A stretch of DNA of 45,226 bases from assembly GCF_009377205.1 (NCBI RefSeq), contig NZ_VJZE01000019.1, forward strand, positions 1-45,226, read 5' to 3'. The translations under genes were made by a program, and so were the position numbers. The DNA comes from Streptomyces phyllanthi (GTDB lineage Bacteria > Actinomycetota > Actinomycetes > Streptomycetales > Streptomycetaceae). The notes below the pieces were generated by a model. The model had not been told where the DNA came from, did no database searches, and saw only the letters and a program-made list of their open reading frames with translations. This document shows positions 36,970-44,801 of the stretch, in pieces. How positions within the stretch are numbered: position 1 is the first letter of the stretch; each line of letters starts with the position of its first letter.

Positions 36970-39633
36970 ATGAGCGAGCATCGTCGCAAACCGCCGCAGC
37001 CGCAGGAAGGCGGACGTGCCGCGGCCCGACGCGGCCAATCGGCGCCCTCAGGCCGCCGCGCGTCACCGCGAGGCGCCACCGGGTCTCTTTCCGGCACCTA
37101 TGGCTCGGGGGGTGAGGAACGCGCATACGGCGGCCGTGCCGAGGCCCGGCGTGCGGCCCAGAGGAGCGGAGGGGGCGGCCGCCGCAGAGCGGCTCCCGAC
37201 AGCGCGGGTCGTGGTCCCGGACGCGGCAGGGGCCGTGCCGCCCCGCCTTCCAGGACGCGGATCATCGACTACCCGCGGGCCGGGAGGTACGGGGCCGCGC
37301 GCTGGGTCCCGTCGTGGCGGCTCGTGACGGGGCTCTTCATCGCGTTCTTCGGAAGCCTGGTGGCGGTGGCGGGGATCGGTTACGCGCTCGTGGGCGTTCC
37401 CGACCCGGCCAAGACGGCCCAGGCGCAGAACAACGTCTACTACTGGGACAACGGCAGCCAGATGGTCTCCACCGGTGGGGAGACGAACCGTCAGATCATC
37501 CCGTACTCGAAGATCCCCAAGGAGATGCGGTACGCGGTCATGTCGGCCGAGAACAAGACGTTCGAGACCGACAGCGGCATCGACCCGATGGGTATCGCCC
37601 GGGCCCTCTTCAACATGGCCAAGGGTGGCGAGACACAGGGTGGCTCGACCATCACCCAGCAGTACGTGAAGAACGCGATGCTGGACGACCAGTCGCAGAC
37701 CCTGTCGCGGAAGTTCAAGGAACTCTTCATCTCCATAAAGGTGGGCGCTCAGGAGCCCAAGGAGGAGGTGATGGCCGGCTACCTGAACACCGCCTACTTC
37801 GGGCGCGAGGCCTACGGGATCCAGGCCGCCGCGCGCGCGTACTTCAACAAGGAGGCTGACAAGCTCAACGCCAGCGAGTGCGCCTTCCTCGCGGCGGTGC
37901 TCAAGGGCGCCACGTACTACGACCCGGCGGGCGCGCCCGAGATCGACCCGGTGGCCGCCACTGCGGAGAAGAACCGCAAGCGGGCCACGGAGCGCTGGCG
38001 CTGGATTCTCGACGAGATGGTCAAGGACAAGCGCATCAGCGCCGCGGAGCGGGCCAAGTACACGACGTTCCCCAAGATCGAGAGCCCGCGGTCGAACACC
38101 GCGCTGGGCGGCCAGGTCGGCTACCTCGTCGCTCTCGCCAAGGCGTACATCATCAAGAACACCGACATCACCGAGAGCCAGCTGCGGCAGGGCGGCTACG
38201 AGATCCACACCACCTTCAGCAAGAAGAAGGTCGACCAGCTCTCGAAGGCCGTGGAGAAGGTCCGCAAGGAGAACATCAAGCCCAAGCTGCGCCCCAAGAC
38301 GGACACCCACGTCGAGTTCGGCGGGGCCTCGGTGGACCCGGACAGCGGTGCGATCAGGGCCATCTACGGCGGTTCGGACGCGACCAAGCACTTCACGAAC
38401 AACGCCGACCAGACCGGTGCGCAGGTGGGTTCGACGTTCAAGCCGTTCGTCCTGGCAGCCGCCATGAAGTGGGGTGTGCGGGACAAGGACGGTGACCCGG
38501 TCCAGGCTCAGGACGAACGGACCATCGTCTCCCCCAAGAGCCTGTTCAGCGGCCAGAACGATCTGAAGATCAGGAACTACGACGGGACGGTCTGGCAGAA
38601 CGAGGACGGGGAGGAATGGCTGCAGGCCAACGACGGGGACGAGTCGTACGGCACCCCGCCGAACTACAACATCGACCTGCGTGAGGCGATGAGGGTCTCG
38701 GCGAACTCCGCGTTCGTCCAGCTCGGCATGGACGTCGGTCTGGACAAGGTGAAGGAGTCCGCCGTGGACGCAGGCCTCCTGCAGGACAGCCTGACGGGCA
38801 CCGGCTTCCCCTCCTTCTCGATCGGTATCTCCGACCCCAGTGCGATCCGCATGGCGGGGGCCTACGCCACCTTCGCGGCCAGCGGCAAGCAGCGCGATCT
38901 CTACTCGGTCAAGGAGGTCGAGGACAAGACCGGCGTCGTCTTCCAGCACCAGGACGTCGCCAAGACCAAGCAGGCCTTCACCTCCAAGGTCGCCGACAAC
39001 GTCACCGACGTCCTGAAGACCGTGGTCGACGAGGGAACCGGTACCGCAGCCCAGCTGACCGGCCGCGACGTGGCCGGCAAGACCGGTACCACCGACGGGA
39101 ACAAGTCGGCCTGGTTCGTCGGGTACACCCCGCAGCTGTCGACGGCGATCGGCATGTACCGCATGGACGACGACGAGAAGCAGAAGAACCGCCAGTTCCT
39201 CGAGATGTACGGAACGGGCGGCCAGCAGTCGATCCACGGTGCATCGTTCCCGGCGGAGATCTGGCACGACTACATGGAGCAGGCGCTCAAGGGTGAGGAG
39301 AGCGTCGACTTCCCCGAGCCCGAGCCCATCGGTGTGATCGTCAACGACGATCCGGACCCGACTCCGACCCCGACGGTCACCGAGTCCGACGACGAGGACA
39401 CCGAGCCCAGCCCGACTCCGACCGAGACGGAGAGCGAGCCCTCGCCCACGCCGAGTAAGCCCTGCAACAACCCCTTCGATCCGACCTGCAACACCGACAC
39501 GGGTGGCACCGACACGGGTGGTACGGACACCGGAGGAACGGACGGCGGTGTGACGGCCACACCAACCGAAACCGAGGGCAGCAGCAGAGGCAATGGGAAC
39601 GGTGGAGGCCTCTTTGGAGGAACGGACGGATAG
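36970..39633 (+). CDS. Class A penicillin-binding protein (bifunctional transglycosylase/transpeptidase)
   Basis: The protein has 887 residues from the ATG at 36970, with GAGGAG upstream. A basic, Arg/Gly-rich cytoplasmic tail (1-115) precedes a membrane segment (VTGLFIAFFGSLVAVAGIGY). The GT51 glycosyltransferase has its catalytic Glu near 194 in SAENKTFETDSGIDPMGIAR, and the GGSTITQQYVKN motif. The transpeptidase has the nucleophile Ser near 488 in GSTFKPF, the SAN motif in VSANSAFVQLG, and KTGTT near 704. A Thr/Pro/Glu-rich tail with GGTDT repeats and two cysteines (PCNNPFDPTC) ends the protein. It polymerises and cross-links peptidoglycan. Confidence 0.96.
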   Translation: MSEHRRKPPQPQEGGRAAARRGQSAPSGRRASPRGATGSLSGTYGSGGEERAYGGRAEARRAAQRSGGGGRRRAAPDSAGRGPGRGRGRAAPPSRTRIIDYPRAGRYGAARWVPSWRLVTGLFIAFFGSLVAVAGIGYALVGVPDPAKTAQAQNNVYYWDNGSQMVSTGGETNRQIIPYSKIPKEMRYAVMSAENKTFETDSGIDPMGIARALFNMAKGGETQGGSTITQQYVKNAMLDDQSQTLSRKFKELFISIKVGAQEPKEEVMAGYLNTAYFGREAYGIQAAARAYFNKEADKLNASECAFLAAVLKGATYYDPAGAPEIDPVAATAEKNRKRATERWRWILDEMVKDKRISAAERAKYTTFPKIESPRSNTALGGQVGYLVALAKAYIIKNTDITESQLRQGGYEIHTTFSKKKVDQLSKAVEKVRKENIKPKLRPKTDTHVEFGGASVDPDSGAIRAIYGGSDATKHFTNNADQTGAQVGSTFKPFVLAAAMKWGVRDKDGDPVQAQDERTIVSPKSLFSGQNDLKIRNYDGTVWQNEDGEEWLQANDGDESYGTPPNYNIDLREAMRVSANSAFVQLGMDVGLDKVKESAVDAGLLQDSLTGTGFPSFSIGISDPSAIRMAGAYATFAASGKQRDLYSVKEVEDKTGVVFQHQDVAKTKQAFTSKVADNVTDVLKTVVDEGTGTAAQLTGRDVAGKTGTTDGNKSAWFVGYTPQLSTAIGMYRMDDDEKQKNRQFLEMYGTGGQQSIHGASFPAEIWHDYMEQALKGEESVDFPEPEPIGVIVNDDPDPTPTPTVTESDDEDTEPSPTPTETESEPSPTPSKPCNNPFDPTCNTDTGGTDTGGTDTGGTDGGVTATPTETEGSSRGNGNGGGLFGGTDG

Positions 39634-39655
39634 GCCAGTGGACGGACACCGCCAT

Positions 39656-39677
39656 GGGTGTTTCACGTGAAACACCC
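39656..39677. other. parS: parS site 8 in a 22-bp palindrome
   Basis: GGGTGTTTCAC is followed directly by GTGAAACACCC. The parS core is 39660-39673. It lies 23 bp after the PBP stop. Confidence 0.92.
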
Positions 39678-39687
39678 GCCGTGAGGT

Positions 39688-39701
39688 GTTTCACGTGAAA
39701 C
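39688..39701. other. parS: parS site 9
   Basis: GTTTCACGTGAAAC lies 28 bp from site 8 (core to core), so the pair sits nearly three helical turns apart. Its last base is the first base of the next terminator hairpin. Confidence 0.92.
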
Positions 39702-39738
39702 GAGGGCCGCTCCACCCGACCGGGTGTGGCGGCCCTCG
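39701..39738 (+). terminator. PBP gene terminator
   Basis: CGAGGGCCGC and GCGGCCCTCG form a perfect outer 10-bp stem, with a further partial inner pairing (CACCCG with CGGGTG). It directly follows parS site 9. Confidence 0.8.
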
Positions 39739-39773
39739 GTCGATTCCTAGGCGCGTACGGCAGGATGTGCGGC

Positions 39774-41276
39774 ATGCCCCATGCAGACACGACGCGAGTG
39801 AGCGTGGACGAGCCGGAACCGGTGCGGCCGACCAAAGAGGACGAGGTCGCCGCGACCGGCAGTGAGCTGATCGGTGGGCCCATCGGGCGGCGCGCACTGC
39901 TCGGGACGTCCTGGTGGACCCCGGTGCGGGTGGTCGCGCTGGTCGCGATCGGCATGTTCGCCCTCGGTATGGTGCAGAAGCTGCCCTGCTACGACGGCGC
40001 CTGGTTCTTCGGGGCCAGCTCCCAGTACACACACGCGTGCTACTCGGACATCCCGCACCTTTACCAGGGGCGCGGCTTCGCCGACGGACTCGTGCCGTAC
40101 TTCGACAAGCTCTCCGGCGACATGGAGTACCTCGAGTACCCGGTGCTCACCGGCGTGTTCATGGAGGTCGCTTCCTGGCTCACCCCGGGCAGCGGCAGTA
40201 TCCAGTACCAGGAGCAGTGGTACTGGATGGTCAACGCGGGGATGCTGATGGTGTGCGCGGCCATCATCGCCGTCTGCACCGTACGCACGCAGCGTCGGCG
40301 CCCCTGGGACGGTCTTCTGGTCGCCCTCGCGCCCGCCTTCGCGTTGACGGCCACCATCAACTGGGACCTGCTCGCTGTCGCCCTGCTGGCCGCCGCGATG
40401 CTGATGTGGTCGCGGAAGCGGCCTCTGGCGTTCGGTGTACTGATCGGGCTCGCCACGGCTGCGAAGTTCTATCCGTTCCTGCTCCTGGGGCCGCTCCTCG
40501 TCCTTTGCTGGAGGGCCGGCAGGTGGCGGGAGTTCGGTACGGCGCTGCTCGGCGCCGTCGGTGCCTGGCTCGCCGTGAACCTGCCGGTGATGCTCCTCGC
40601 GCCGGAGGGATGGGTGAAGTTCTACAGCTTCAGCCGTGAGCGCGGAGTCGACTTTGGCTCGATCTTCCTGATCATCACGCAGCGGACGAACATCCAGATC
40701 ACTGCGGACACGGCCAACACCTACGCGATGATCATGATGCTGCTCGCCTGCGCGGGTATCGCCGCGCTCGCGTTCACCGCCCCGCGCCGACCACGCTTCG
40801 CCCAGCTCGCCTTTCTGATCGTCGCGGCCTTCATCCTCACCAACAAGGTCTACTCGCCGCAGTACGTGCTCTGGTTGGTTCCCCTCGCCGTGCTTGCCCG
40901 GCCACGCTGGAGGGACTTCCTGATCTGGCAGGCATGCGAGGTCGGGTACTTCCTCGGGATCTGGATGTATCTGGCGTACACGACCAGCGGGGACGCCCAC
41001 AAGGGACTGCCGCCCGAGGGCTACCAACTCGCCATCACTGCCCACCTGCTGGGGACGCTGTACCTGTGCGCTGTCGTCGTGCGGGACGTCTACATGCCGG
41101 AGCGGGACGTGGTGCGCCGGGCCGGTGACGATGATCCGGCGGGCGGGGTGCTGGACGGCGCGGCGGACGTCTTCGTGCTGGGCGGGGCGGCCCGTCATCC
41201 TGCGCGGCACGCGGCGCAGCTCGACGGGCCGCCCGTGGAGTGGGGTAGCCGCGGCCCCGTGGAAGGTTCGCCCTGA
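39774..41276 (+). CDS. Membrane glycosyltransferase, GT87/DUF2029-like (GT-C fold)
   Basis: The protein has 500 residues from the ATG at 39774, with AGGA 8 nt upstream; an ATG at 39765 is also possible. About ten membrane segments are visible, starting with VRVVALVAIGMFALGMVQKL. Recognisable GT87-type motifs are YLEYPVLTGVFMEVASWL, ATINWDLLAVALLAAAML, GLATAAKFYPFLLLGPLLVL and TNKVYSPQYVLWLVPLAVL. These enzymes transfer sugars from polyprenyl-phosphate donors to envelope glycans outside the membrane. An acidic YLEYP loop near residue 117 may hold the catalytic acid. The acceptor is unknown. The C-terminal tail is about 60 residues, cytoplasmic and low-complexity. Convergent with the racemase-like gene. 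Confidence 0.82.
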   Translation: MPHADTTRVSVDEPEPVRPTKEDEVAATGSELIGGPIGRRALLGTSWWTPVRVVALVAIGMFALGMVQKLPCYDGAWFFGASSQYTHACYSDIPHLYQGRGFADGLVPYFDKLSGDMEYLEYPVLTGVFMEVASWLTPGSGSIQYQEQWYWMVNAGMLMVCAAIIAVCTVRTQRRRPWDGLLVALAPAFALTATINWDLLAVALLAAAMLMWSRKRPLAFGVLIGLATAAKFYPFLLLGPLLVLCWRAGRWREFGTALLGAVGAWLAVNLPVMLLAPEGWVKFYSFSRERGVDFGSIFLIITQRTNIQITADTANTYAMIMMLLACAGIAALAFTAPRRPRFAQLAFLIVAAFILTNKVYSPQYVLWLVPLAVLARPRWRDFLIWQACEVGYFLGIWMYLAYTTSGDAHKGLPPEGYQLAITAHLLGTLYLCAVVVRDVYMPERDVVRRAGDDDPAGGVLDGAADVFVLGGAARHPARHAAQLDGPPVEWGSRGPVEGSP

Positions 41277-41292
41277 GCGAACAAGGAGCAGA

Positions 41293-41334
41293 AGACAGAA
41301 GGCCGTACACGATTCCGTGTACGGCCTTCTGTCT
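41293..41334. terminator. Bidirectional terminator
   Basis: AGACAGAAGGCCGTACACG pairs with CGTGTACGGCCTTCTGTCT in a perfect 19-bp stem with the 4-nt loop ATTC, between two convergent genes. Confidence 0.92.
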
Positions 41335-41397
41335 GGAGCGGCAACCGCGGGCGAAGGTCGCCTCGGGGCGCTCCGCGCGATCGGTGGGGTCAGGCGG

Positions 41398-42429
41398 TCA
41401 GCGGTCGACGAGCCGGTCGAACTGCGTGGTGGTGTGCCGCAGATGGGCCACGAGTTCCTCGCCGACCTTGGGCTCCGGAGCGTCCGCGGGCACGAAGAGG
41501 ATCGACACCTGCATGTGCGGCGGCTCCGCGAACCAGCGCTGCTTGCCGCCCCAGACGAATGGGGAGAGGTTCCGGTTGACCGTCGCCAGGCCGGCACGGG
41601 CGACGCCCTTGGCGCGCGGCATGACGCCGTGCAGCGCCTTGGGGGCCTCCAGACCCACCCCGTGCGACGTACCGCCCGCCACGACGACCAGGAAGCCGTC
41701 GGAGGCCGCCTTCTGCTGGCGGTAGCCGAAGCGGTCGCCCTTGGAGACGCGGGTGACGTCCAGGACGGACCCGCGGTACTCGGTTGCCTCGTGGTCCCCC
41801 AGCCACAGCCGCGTGCCGATGCGGGCGCGGAAACGGGTCTGCGGGAACTGCTGCTGCAGGCGGACGAGATCCTCGGCCTTGAGGTGGCTCACGAACATGG
41901 TGTGCAGCGGCAGGCGGGCCGCGCGCAGGCGGTCCATCCAGCCGATGACCTCCTCGACGGCGTCCGAGCCGTCGGTGCGGTCCAGCGGCAGGTGGAGGGC
42001 GAATCCCTCCAGGCGGACGTTCTCTATGGCAGCGTGGAGCTGGGGCAGGTCCTGCTCGTTCACCCCGTGCCGCTTCATCGAGGACATGACCTCGATGACC
42101 ACACGGGCGCCCACAAGGCCGTACACGCCGTCCACGGACGACACGGAGCGGATGACCCGGTCGGGCAGCGGCACCGGCTCCTCACCCCGCCGGAACGGCG
42201 TGAGCACCAGCAGGTCGCCGCTGAACCAGTCCTTGATCCGGGCGGCCTCGTAGGTGGTGCCGACGGCGAGGATGTCCGAGCCGAGGCGCGTGGCCTCCTC
42301 CGCCAGCCGCTCGTGGCCGAAGCCGTAGCCGTTGCCCTTGCAGACGGGGACGAGTCCCGGGAACTGCTCCTGCACGTGCTTGTGGTGTGCCCGCCAGCGC
42401 GCGGTGTCGACGTAGAGCGTGAGCGCCAT
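41398..42429 (-). CDS. Alanine-racemase-like PLP protein adjacent to femX
   Basis: The protein has 343 residues. The N-terminal PLP-barrel motif is VPVCKGNGYGFG, with the cofactor lysine at residue 31 and the usual Tyr four residues on. The rest follows the fold-type III racemase plan (SDILAVGTTYEAARIKDWF; GFALHLPLDR; MFVSHLKAEDLVRLQQQFPQ). The second catalytic tyrosine motif of alanine racemases (GYADGYPR) seems replaced by VVAGGTSHGVG, so racemase activity is doubtful. The gene follows femX in the same orientation 98 bp away, suggesting a role in peptidoglycan bridge metabolism. The ATG at 42429 has AAGGTT upstream. Confidence 0.82.
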   Translation of the reverse strand: MALTLYVDTARWRAHHKHVQEQFPGLVPVCKGNGYGFGHERLAEEATRLGSDILAVGTTYEAARIKDWFSGDLLVLTPFRRGEEPVPLPDRVIRSVSSVDGVYGLVGARVVIEVMSSMKRHGVNEQDLPQLHAAIENVRLEGFALHLPLDRTDGSDAVEEVIGWMDRLRAARLPLHTMFVSHLKAEDLVRLQQQFPQTRFRARIGTRLWLGDHEATEYRGSVLDVTRVSKGDRFGYRQQKAASDGFLVVVAGGTSHGVGLEAPKALHGVMPRAKGVARAGLATVNRNLSPFVWGGKQRWFAEPPHMQVSILFVPADAPEPKVGEELVAHLRHTTTQFDRLVDR

Positions 42430-42495
42430 GGCCGGTCCCGGAACCTTTCTCGTGGCTGCGGTGTATCAGAGGTGTGAAACGAAATTGTGGTGCAT

Positions 42496-42510
42496 CCGCC
42501 GGACCGGCGG
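42496..42510 (-). terminator. Short hairpin after femX
   Basis: CCGCC and GGCGG (CCGCCGGACCGGCGG) form a small hairpin 18 bp downstream of the femX stop on the minus strand. It is short, and read-through into the racemase-like gene is likely. Confidence 0.35.
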
Positions 42511-42527
42511 GGCGATACGGGGCCGGG

Positions 42528-43649
42528 TCAGCGCCGCGACATGTAGATGTCGAGTGCCTTGTGGAGCAGCTTGTTGAGCGGAAAGTCCCACTCGCCCAGG
42601 TACTCGGCGGCCTGCCCGCCCGTTCCCACCTTGAACTGGATCAGACCGAAGAGGTGGTCCGTCTCGTCCAGCGAGTCGGAGATACCGCGCAGGTCGTAGA
42701 CAGTCGCACCGAGGGCGTACGCGTCGCGGAGCATCCGCCACTGCATCGCGTTCGAGGGCCGGACCTCACGTCCGATGTTGTCCGAGGCACCATACGAGTA
42801 CCAGACGTGCCCGCCGACGACCAGCATCGTCGCCGCCGAAAGGTTCACGCCGTTGTGACGGGCGAAGTACAGCCGCATGCGGTTGGGGTCCTCGGTGTTG
42901 AGGGCCGTCCACATGCGCTGGAAGTACGACAGCGGGCGGGGCCGGAAGCGGTCACGCACGGCTGTGATCTCGTACAGCCGCTGCCACTCCTCGAGGTCCT
43001 GGTAGCCGCCCTGGACGACCTCGACGCCTGCCTTCTCGGCCTTCTTGATGTTGCGCCGCCACAGTTGGTTGAAGTTCTTGTGGACCTCTTCCAGGGACCG
43101 GTTGGCGAGCGGCACCTGGAAGACATAACGGGGCTGCACATCGCCGAATCCGGCGCCACCGTCCTCGCCCTGCTGCCAGCCCATGCGGCGCAGCTTGTCG
43201 GAGACCTCGAAGGCGCGCGGCTCGATGAAGTCGGCCTCGATGTCGCGCAGCCGCTTCACATCCGGGTCCTGGATGCCCTTCTTGATGGACGCGGCATCCC
43301 AGCGCCGGATGATCACCGGCGGGCCCATCTTCACGGAGAAGGCGCCCTGCTGTTTGAGGTGGGCGAGCATCGGTTCCAGCCACTCGGCCAGATTCGGCGC
43401 GAACCAGTTGATGACCGGGCCCTCGGGGAGATAGGCGAGATAGCGCTTGATCTTGGGCAGCTGGCGGTACAGGACGAGGCCTGCGCCGACCATCTCGCCG
43501 GTCCTGCCGTCGAACCACCCGAGGTTCTCGGAGCGCCACTCCGCCTTGACATCGGCCCATGCCGGAACCTGCATGTGGCTCGCCGCCGGCAGGCTCTGGA
43601 TGTATGCCAGATGCTGCTCTCGGCTGATCGTCCTCAGGGTCAGGCTCAT
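42528..43649 (-). CDS. femX: FemX, peptidoglycan bridge aminoacyltransferase (FemABX family)
   Basis: The protein has 373 residues from the ATG at 43649, with GAGGAG upstream. FemABX enzymes are two-GNAT-domain transferases using aminoacyl-tRNA; in Streptomyces FemX adds the first glycine to the stem-peptide diaminopimelate of lipid II. Visible family features are VPAWADVKAEWRSENLGWFD, YLAYLPEGPVINW near residue 75, the region RYVFQVPLANRSLEEVHKNF, LWRRNIKKAEKAGVEVVQGG, and the second GNAT domain AATMLVVGGHVWYSYGASDN with RPSNAMQWRMLRDAYALGA. S. coelicolor femX, at this same chromosomal position, is reported essential except when vanK replaces it. Confidence 0.92.
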   Translation of the reverse strand: MSLTLRTISREQHLAYIQSLPAASHMQVPAWADVKAEWRSENLGWFDGRTGEMVGAGLVLYRQLPKIKRYLAYLPEGPVINWFAPNLAEWLEPMLAHLKQQGAFSVKMGPPVIIRRWDAASIKKGIQDPDVKRLRDIEADFIEPRAFEVSDKLRRMGWQQGEDGGAGFGDVQPRYVFQVPLANRSLEEVHKNFNQLWRRNIKKAEKAGVEVVQGGYQDLEEWQRLYEITAVRDRFRPRPLSYFQRMWTALNTEDPNRMRLYFARHNGVNLSAATMLVVGGHVWYSYGASDNIGREVRPSNAMQWRMLRDAYALGATVYDLRGISDSLDETDHLFGLIQFKVGTGGQAAEYLGEWDFPLNKLLHKALDIYMSRR

Positions 43650-43802
43650 TCGGGGCGCTCCTCGGGCTGGTGTGTCCCCATGGGTACAGGGGCTCCGGCT
43701 CTCGCGCCGAAGCCTACTGCGCCCTGCGAGCGCGCCGTCTGGCCGTATGCAACCCGGGCTCCGACCGGAATGTGGCCGGGGTTCCGAAAGGCGGCGTTCG
43801 GT

Positions 43803-43850
43803 CGGCTGACGGTTCGTCGGCCGGAGTGCTCGCGGACGAACCGTCAGCCG
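43803..43850 (-). terminator. Terminator of the small membrane protein gene
   Basis: CGGCTGACGGTTCGTC and GACGAACCGTCAGCCG form a perfect 16-bp stem with a 16-nt loop, directly after the stop of the small gene on the minus strand. The flanking 43650-43802 holds only the femX upstream region. Confidence 0.88.
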
Positions 43851-43861
43851 CTGTTGCCGTG

Positions 43862-44176
43862 TCAGCCGACGAGGCCGCCGAAGAGACCTCCATGTGCCAT
43901 ACCGAGGAAGAAACCGACCGCCGAGGCGCCGAGACCCACGATCAGACCGAAGCGCTGGCGGGTCGTCTCCGAGATGAACTGCCCGTACGCGCCGGTGAAG
44001 ATCCCCACCAGCCCTGTCCAGGAACTGAGCAGGTGCAGATGGTCGAACATCGCCGTGACGAAGGAGACCGCTCCGAGCACCAGCGTCACGGCGAGCAGGG
44101 TGTCCTGCACTGGGTGGGGCTTGTGATCGGTGGCGAACAGGGAGCCGGCGATGTTGGGTCGCATTGACTGTGCCAT
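43862..44176 (-). CDS. Small three-helix membrane protein
   Basis: The protein has 104 residues from the ATG at 44176, with CAGGAGG upstream. Three membrane segments are visible: DTLLAVTLVLGAVSFVTAMF, SSWTGLVGIFTGAYGQFI and FGLIVGLGASAVGFFLGMAH. A short soluble N-terminus (MAQSMRPNIAGSLFATDHKP) and the loop ISETTRQR separate them. I do not recognise a functional family; it is a conserved actinomycete hypothetical at this locus. It has its own strong terminator and is divergent from rpsF, so it is probably monocistronic. Confidence 0.8.
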   Translation of the reverse strand: MAQSMRPNIAGSLFATDHKPHPVQDTLLAVTLVLGAVSFVTAMFDHLHLLSSWTGLVGIFTGAYGQFISETTRQRFGLIVGLGASAVGFFLGMAHGGLFGGLVG

Positions 44177-44440
44177 GGGGCACCTCCTGCGGAAGGCGGC
44201 GCATCGTAGCGCCATACACACCCGATGTGTACAGACTGGCGGCTGGAGCCGCCTAATTTCAACCGGAAGCGGGTCTGCGGGTAGTCTGTACCGTCTGCAC
44301 CGGTGTCTGCCCAGGCCGCGAACGGGATTCCCCTCCGGGACCCCCGATTGTCAGTGGCGGCCGATACCGTTGCGTACGCATCACAACCCTCCTGCCACGG
44401 AACGACCGTGGCCGCTGAGTCCAAAGGAGGTGGGTTCCAC

Positions 44441-44731
44441 ATGCGTCACTACGAGGTGATGGTCATCCTCGACCCCGATCTGGAGGAGCGCGCCGTCTCC
44501 CCCCTGATCGAGAACTTCCTCTCCGTCGTCCGCGAGGGCAACGGAAAGGTGGAGAAGGTCGACACCTGGGGCCGTCGTCGTCTCGCGTACGAGATCAAGA
44601 AGAAGCCCGAGGGGATCTACTCGGTCATCGACCTGCAGGCTGAGCCCGCGGTCGTCAAGGAGCTCGACCGCCAGATGAACCTGAACGAGTCGGTCCTCCG
44701 GACCAAGGTCCTTCGCCCCGAGACCCACTGA
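44441..44731 (+). CDS. rpsF: 30S ribosomal protein S6
   Basis: The protein has 96 residues: [20 protein letters not shown] at the start, [20 protein letters not shown] in the middle, and [20 protein letters not shown] at the end. This is complete S6 without a C-terminal extension. The ribosome site AAAGGAGGTG is near perfect. It is the first gene of the usual rpsF-ssb-rpsR-rplI operon, of which only the first two genes lie in the window. S6 binds S18 and 16S rRNA in the platform of the small subunit. Confidence 0.98.
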   Translation: MRHYEVMVILDPDLEERAVSPLIENFLSVVREGNGKVEKVDTWGRRRLAYEIKKKPEGIYSVIDLQAEPAVVKELDRQMNLNESVLRTKVLRPETH

Positions 44732-44801
44732 GCCTTCCGCTCAGCTGATCTCGGGAATCGAGTAGCAAGCAGCCAGCAGCAAACCCGCCGAGAGGTTCCC
44801 C

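Noticed and set aside
37063..39675. An 870-codon minus-strand open frame opposite the PBP gene
   Set aside because: The PBP frame has every catalytic motif; the opposite frame has none and a biased Leu/Val/Gly/Arg composition.
17917..39701. The nine GTTTCACGTGAAAC palindromes as sites for a transcription factor or as mobile-element ends
   Set aside because: They match the known streptomycete parS exactly and lie near parAB and oriC; no transposase or target duplications accompany them.
39747..41597. A 616-codon minus-strand frame opposite the glycosyltransferase
   Set aside because: The plus strand encodes a coherent membrane protein; the minus frame is His/Gln/Arg-rich shadow sequence and runs through a perfect terminator.
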